DNA of 5,657 nucleotides from JBBQQG01 sp038216175 (GTDB taxonomy: Bacteria > Patescibacteriota > Saccharimonadia > Saccharimonadales > OMJO01). The stretch's first letter is position 1; every line of letters begins with the position of its first letter. The translations under genes and the position numbers were made by a program. Under the pieces are notes generated by a model that was not told the DNA's origin, made no database searches, and worked only from the letters and a program-made list of their open reading frames with translations. Of the stretch, positions 1-3,500 are shown piece after piece. Where the stretch lies: assembly GCA_038216175.1 (NCBI GenBank), contig JBBQQG010000051.1, positions 1 to 5,657 on the forward strand, written 5' to 3'.

Positions 1-268
1 TTGGCTACTTATTCGTCATCGTTCGTTTCGTCATTGAAATTTGAGGTTCACAAAATTTTTTCAAAGGGGGGAGTACACGAAAAAAGTTTAGTCACATTAA
101 AAACCCATCGATTTCGTTCGTTTCGTCATTATTTTTCGAAAATTGGCCTTGTCAAAAGTCGTTTCGTTTAAAATATTTTTTTTTGGTTTCGTTATCGTTC
201 GTTTCGTCATTTTGTAGAAGCTATTTCTCTCGTTTCGTCACGATTTTCAAGACAATTTGCGTTCTTTA
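1..268. mobile_element. Second copy of the same MITE, truncated by the window edge (intron 12)
   Basis: Bases 1-268 align without net gaps to 4999-5266. I count about 10 differences, so roughly 96% identity, in the same orientation. It ends in the same terminal sequence GCGTTCTTTA (259-268). The next eight bases, TTCTGCAC (269-276), also fit nTnnnnAn and are the candidate target-site duplication. The left part (about 119 bp, including the other terminal repeat) lies outside the window. Together with the first 280 bases of the window this is all intron 12 sequence; nothing coding is seen here. Confidence 0.85.
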
Positions 269-280
269 TTCTGCACCCAC

Positions 281-520
281 CTCGGTAGCCGTCACAGCGA
301 TAGATCTCCCGGACACACTGCCGCCCATTGTCGCAGCGGAATTCTGAGGCGCGACAGCTGACCGGCGGACAGCTGTTCTCATCGGAATGATCAAAGCAAT
401 CGTCATCGCCATCACACTTCCACGATAGGGGAATACAGCGGCCAGACGTGCACGTAAACTGAAAGTACTGGCAGGTCTTCTCCTTGCAAAAATCCCCTTC
501 GTCTGATCCATCGCCGCAGT
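281..520 (-). CDS. Exon 12: LDLa modules of the second cluster; gene continues beyond the window
   Basis: Encodes residues 982-1060: the end of one LDLa (CGDGSDEGDFC), a full LDLa Cys997-Cys1031 (SWKCDGDDDCFDHSDENSC), and the first two thirds of another (SCRASEFRCDNGRQCVREIYRCDGYR). The last module has five residues between two cysteines (DNGRQ) where its neighbours have four. The acceptor is ctccttacag (AG at 522-521). The proposed donor is CCGAG|GTGGGT (GT at 280-279), which breaks the module before its DCxDxSDE part, just as other introns here do. The next exon must lie left of the window, beyond the transposon copy at 1-268. Confidence 0.88.
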
Positions 521-3500
521 CTGTAAGGAGAAAGAAAAGTGATTGAAACATATTTTTTCCAGCCTTTCATACAGTACAGTATACAGAAACAAGACGTACC
601 GTTGTCCGAATCACATTTCCACGACATGGGGATGCAGCGGCTGTTATTACAGCGGAATTCCGTCGTTTCACAGGTTACATTGGCGCAGTTCGCCTCGTCT
701 AATCAAAAACCATTATCTGAACACGTGATTATACGTTGCGTTATTTAAATATTGGTCTGGGCATTTTAATTTAATATTTAATATCAAAATTAAAATCCAA
801 AATATCTTAATATTAATGTAATATTAATATTTTTACAGCAGAAAAATTACCGTTTTCATTCTAATTTAATATTTAATATCAATATTAAAATCCAAAACAT
901 TTTAATATTAATATAATATTACTATATTAAAATTACATTAATTTCAAGTTCACTAGCTCAAGACTTTTATGAGCTGTATTGAAATAAATAACCGTATTGA
1001 ATAAAAATGATTGATTGATGGATTTGAGTAGATGATACAGTCGAAGTGTTGGTGTGTTGTTGAATTGACTGACTAGTTTTACGCTATTTTTCTTTGGCTC
1101 ATTTAAAACACAGTGAAATAATGAATACCGGAAAAGTCGCCGCAATCATTGTCGCCATCACACTTCCATCGCGAGGGAATGCAGCGGCCCGACGAGCACT
1201 TAAACTGATCCGTTGAGCAGGTTGGTGTTGTGCAGTTTTTCTCATCGGAATTATCCAGGCAATCATCATCGCCGTCGCAGACCCAGCGCGAGGTGATACA
1301 CCGTCCGTTGGCACAAGCAAAGTCCGTGCTGGTGGGACACTGCCGTGGCGCCGGTTCTTGCGCGTTCGTGATGCACGACTTGCCATCCACTCCAATTTTC
1401 ATCCCATAAGGGCAGGAGCATTCGAAGATCAGGGCCGAGTTTATATCTGTGGAGGGAAGAAATTTACAACGTTTTTTTTGAAGAGGTATGCATTGAAAAC
1501 AAACAGGCTCCTTTACATACCATCGGTTTGAAGTTTAGGGAAGCAAAAGTGCGAGCATCCACCATTCCCGAGGCCGGCACACGGATGATTCGGGGCAATC
1601 GGCTGATTGGATATACTAAACGCCTTCACGCCGTAGAGCCGGTCATCCGGATCTATCGTGGTCATGATGACTTGATCTCCACCTGAATCAATGCAAATAA
1701 CCCGGGTTACACACAATCAACACGTGCCGATCACGATGCTCTTTGCGGTTTTTGAAGTTAAATTTCCTAGTCTGGTCAGGTCTTTCCCAGGTTGAACTTT
1801 TGATCCAAACCAGGTAGTTCACCTCCAAACCGCAACACGATCCCTTTTCCGACGGTTTCATACCTGTTTTCTTATTCGCCCGTACCACGGCGTCAAAACG
1901 CCAGTCGGAAAAGTAGACATGCTCGTTCAGTATGCTCAGCGAGAATGGATGGAGCAAAAAGCGACCTACGATGGTCTGCACGTCGTTGCCATCGAAATCG
2001 GAATGCTGAATGCGGTCCAAGAGGGCATCGCACCAGTACAAGCGGTCCGCCTGATAATCAATGGACACGCCATTGGGCCAGCCCAGCTGCTGCTTTCGTA
2101 CCCGCTTCAAGCCGGTCCCGTTGTAATTGACGCGGGAAATGTTGGCCGGTCGTTGCCATTCGGAGAAGAAGATGAAGCCCTTGTTCGGGTGGATGGCGAT
2201 GGCGCGGGGCCGGCTCAGATTGGCCATGATGGTGCGGCGCCATGTCGTGTTGCGGAGACTCACGCAGGACAGGGTGGACCGGCCAGAGTCCAGGAAGAAG
2301 AGCAACTGCGACGCCCAGTCCACCGCGATGCCCTCGACGCCCTCGTTCTCCGAGAGGACAACGGGCTCCTTGCCGGAACCGTTCGGGTGGGTGCGATAAA
2401 TGACATCGGCCACCACGTCCGAGAAGTAGATGTAATTGTTGCGTGCGTCGAAATCCAGCGCGACAAAGTTCGTGCCGCGAAGACTCCCGACTACGGGCAT
2501 AATGGAGTCCGTGAATGAACCCTCCCCAAAGCCATCCTTGACCACACCGCGGACGGCGCTCTGCGAGGAGTAGACGATAAACTCGGAGAGCTTTTGACAA
2601 GTTCGGCCGTCGGACTGTAGCTGGAATCCGATATCACAGGCACTAGAAAAGAAAGGCAACGATCAGTGACGCTACAGCGGTGAATCACTCAATCACTCAA
2701 TCAATCAATTGATCAATCAATCAATTAATCATTCATTCAATCAATCAATCAAAATCTACACTTGCCAGCGATATCCGATGCCATTGTTGTTTGGATTTTG
2801 ACGGATGATGCAAAGGTGCTGGCATTCACCGTTGTTTGTTCCACACGGCTTGCTGGCTGAAAGTTATTAAATAAATTATCATCTCATTACTTTCTCATAA
2901 TTTCGATTCGAACGAATATTAATGACATTTCTTAGAAACGACTAAAAGACCGGATTTCTCAGACACCGACCTGGCTGAATCTGCTTTAGCGGATGGTAAA
3001 TAGCGACGCCCATTGGAAAACTGGGGTCCTCTTTCGTCACATGAACGTTCATAATCGATTCGGACCCCTTGAACTTGGAAACTGCCAGCACACCGAGTTT
3101 CGTCCAGTCGGTCCAGTAGACTAAGTTCTCAAACGTGGCCAGTCCCTGGGGATGCGGAATATATCCACTTCCGGTCAGAACAATTTGCCTATCTGAGCCG
3201 TCGTACTTTGCGGTTTCGATATAGTCCAGACGCGAATCGCAGTAGTAAATGCGCCGTGCAATCAGGTCCACCGTGATGGCCGACACGTAGTACATCCGGT
3301 CACTCAAAATCGTCCGCCGCGCGGTACCGTCCATGCTGGCCCTCTCGATTCGCTTACTGAAACGACAAACAAAAAAAGATGTTCTTTAATGTTTGAAAGA
3401 TTAATTAAGTTAATCAATGAATAGGTTAATACATTCATCCAGTACATTTAATATATGGTATATTTTCAAGCATATTATATATATATTATATTATATATAT

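Noticed and set aside
1..268. The two 268-bp repeats as a segmental duplication of exon plus intron
   Set aside because: Similarity stops at the terminal repeats on the exon side; the flanking exons 3 and 12 are not similar beyond LDLa family resemblance, and flanking 8-bp sequences differ, so separate insertions fit better.
1919..2518. 199-codon plus-strand open frame opposite exon 8
   Set aside because: It lies entirely antisense to well-supported propeller coding sequence, has no recognisable domain, and is explained by the codon bias of the real exon.
2682..2753. Short regular repeats considered as a CRISPR-like or regulatory array
   Set aside because: A plain tetranucleotide microsatellite with no spacers, inside a eukaryotic intron.
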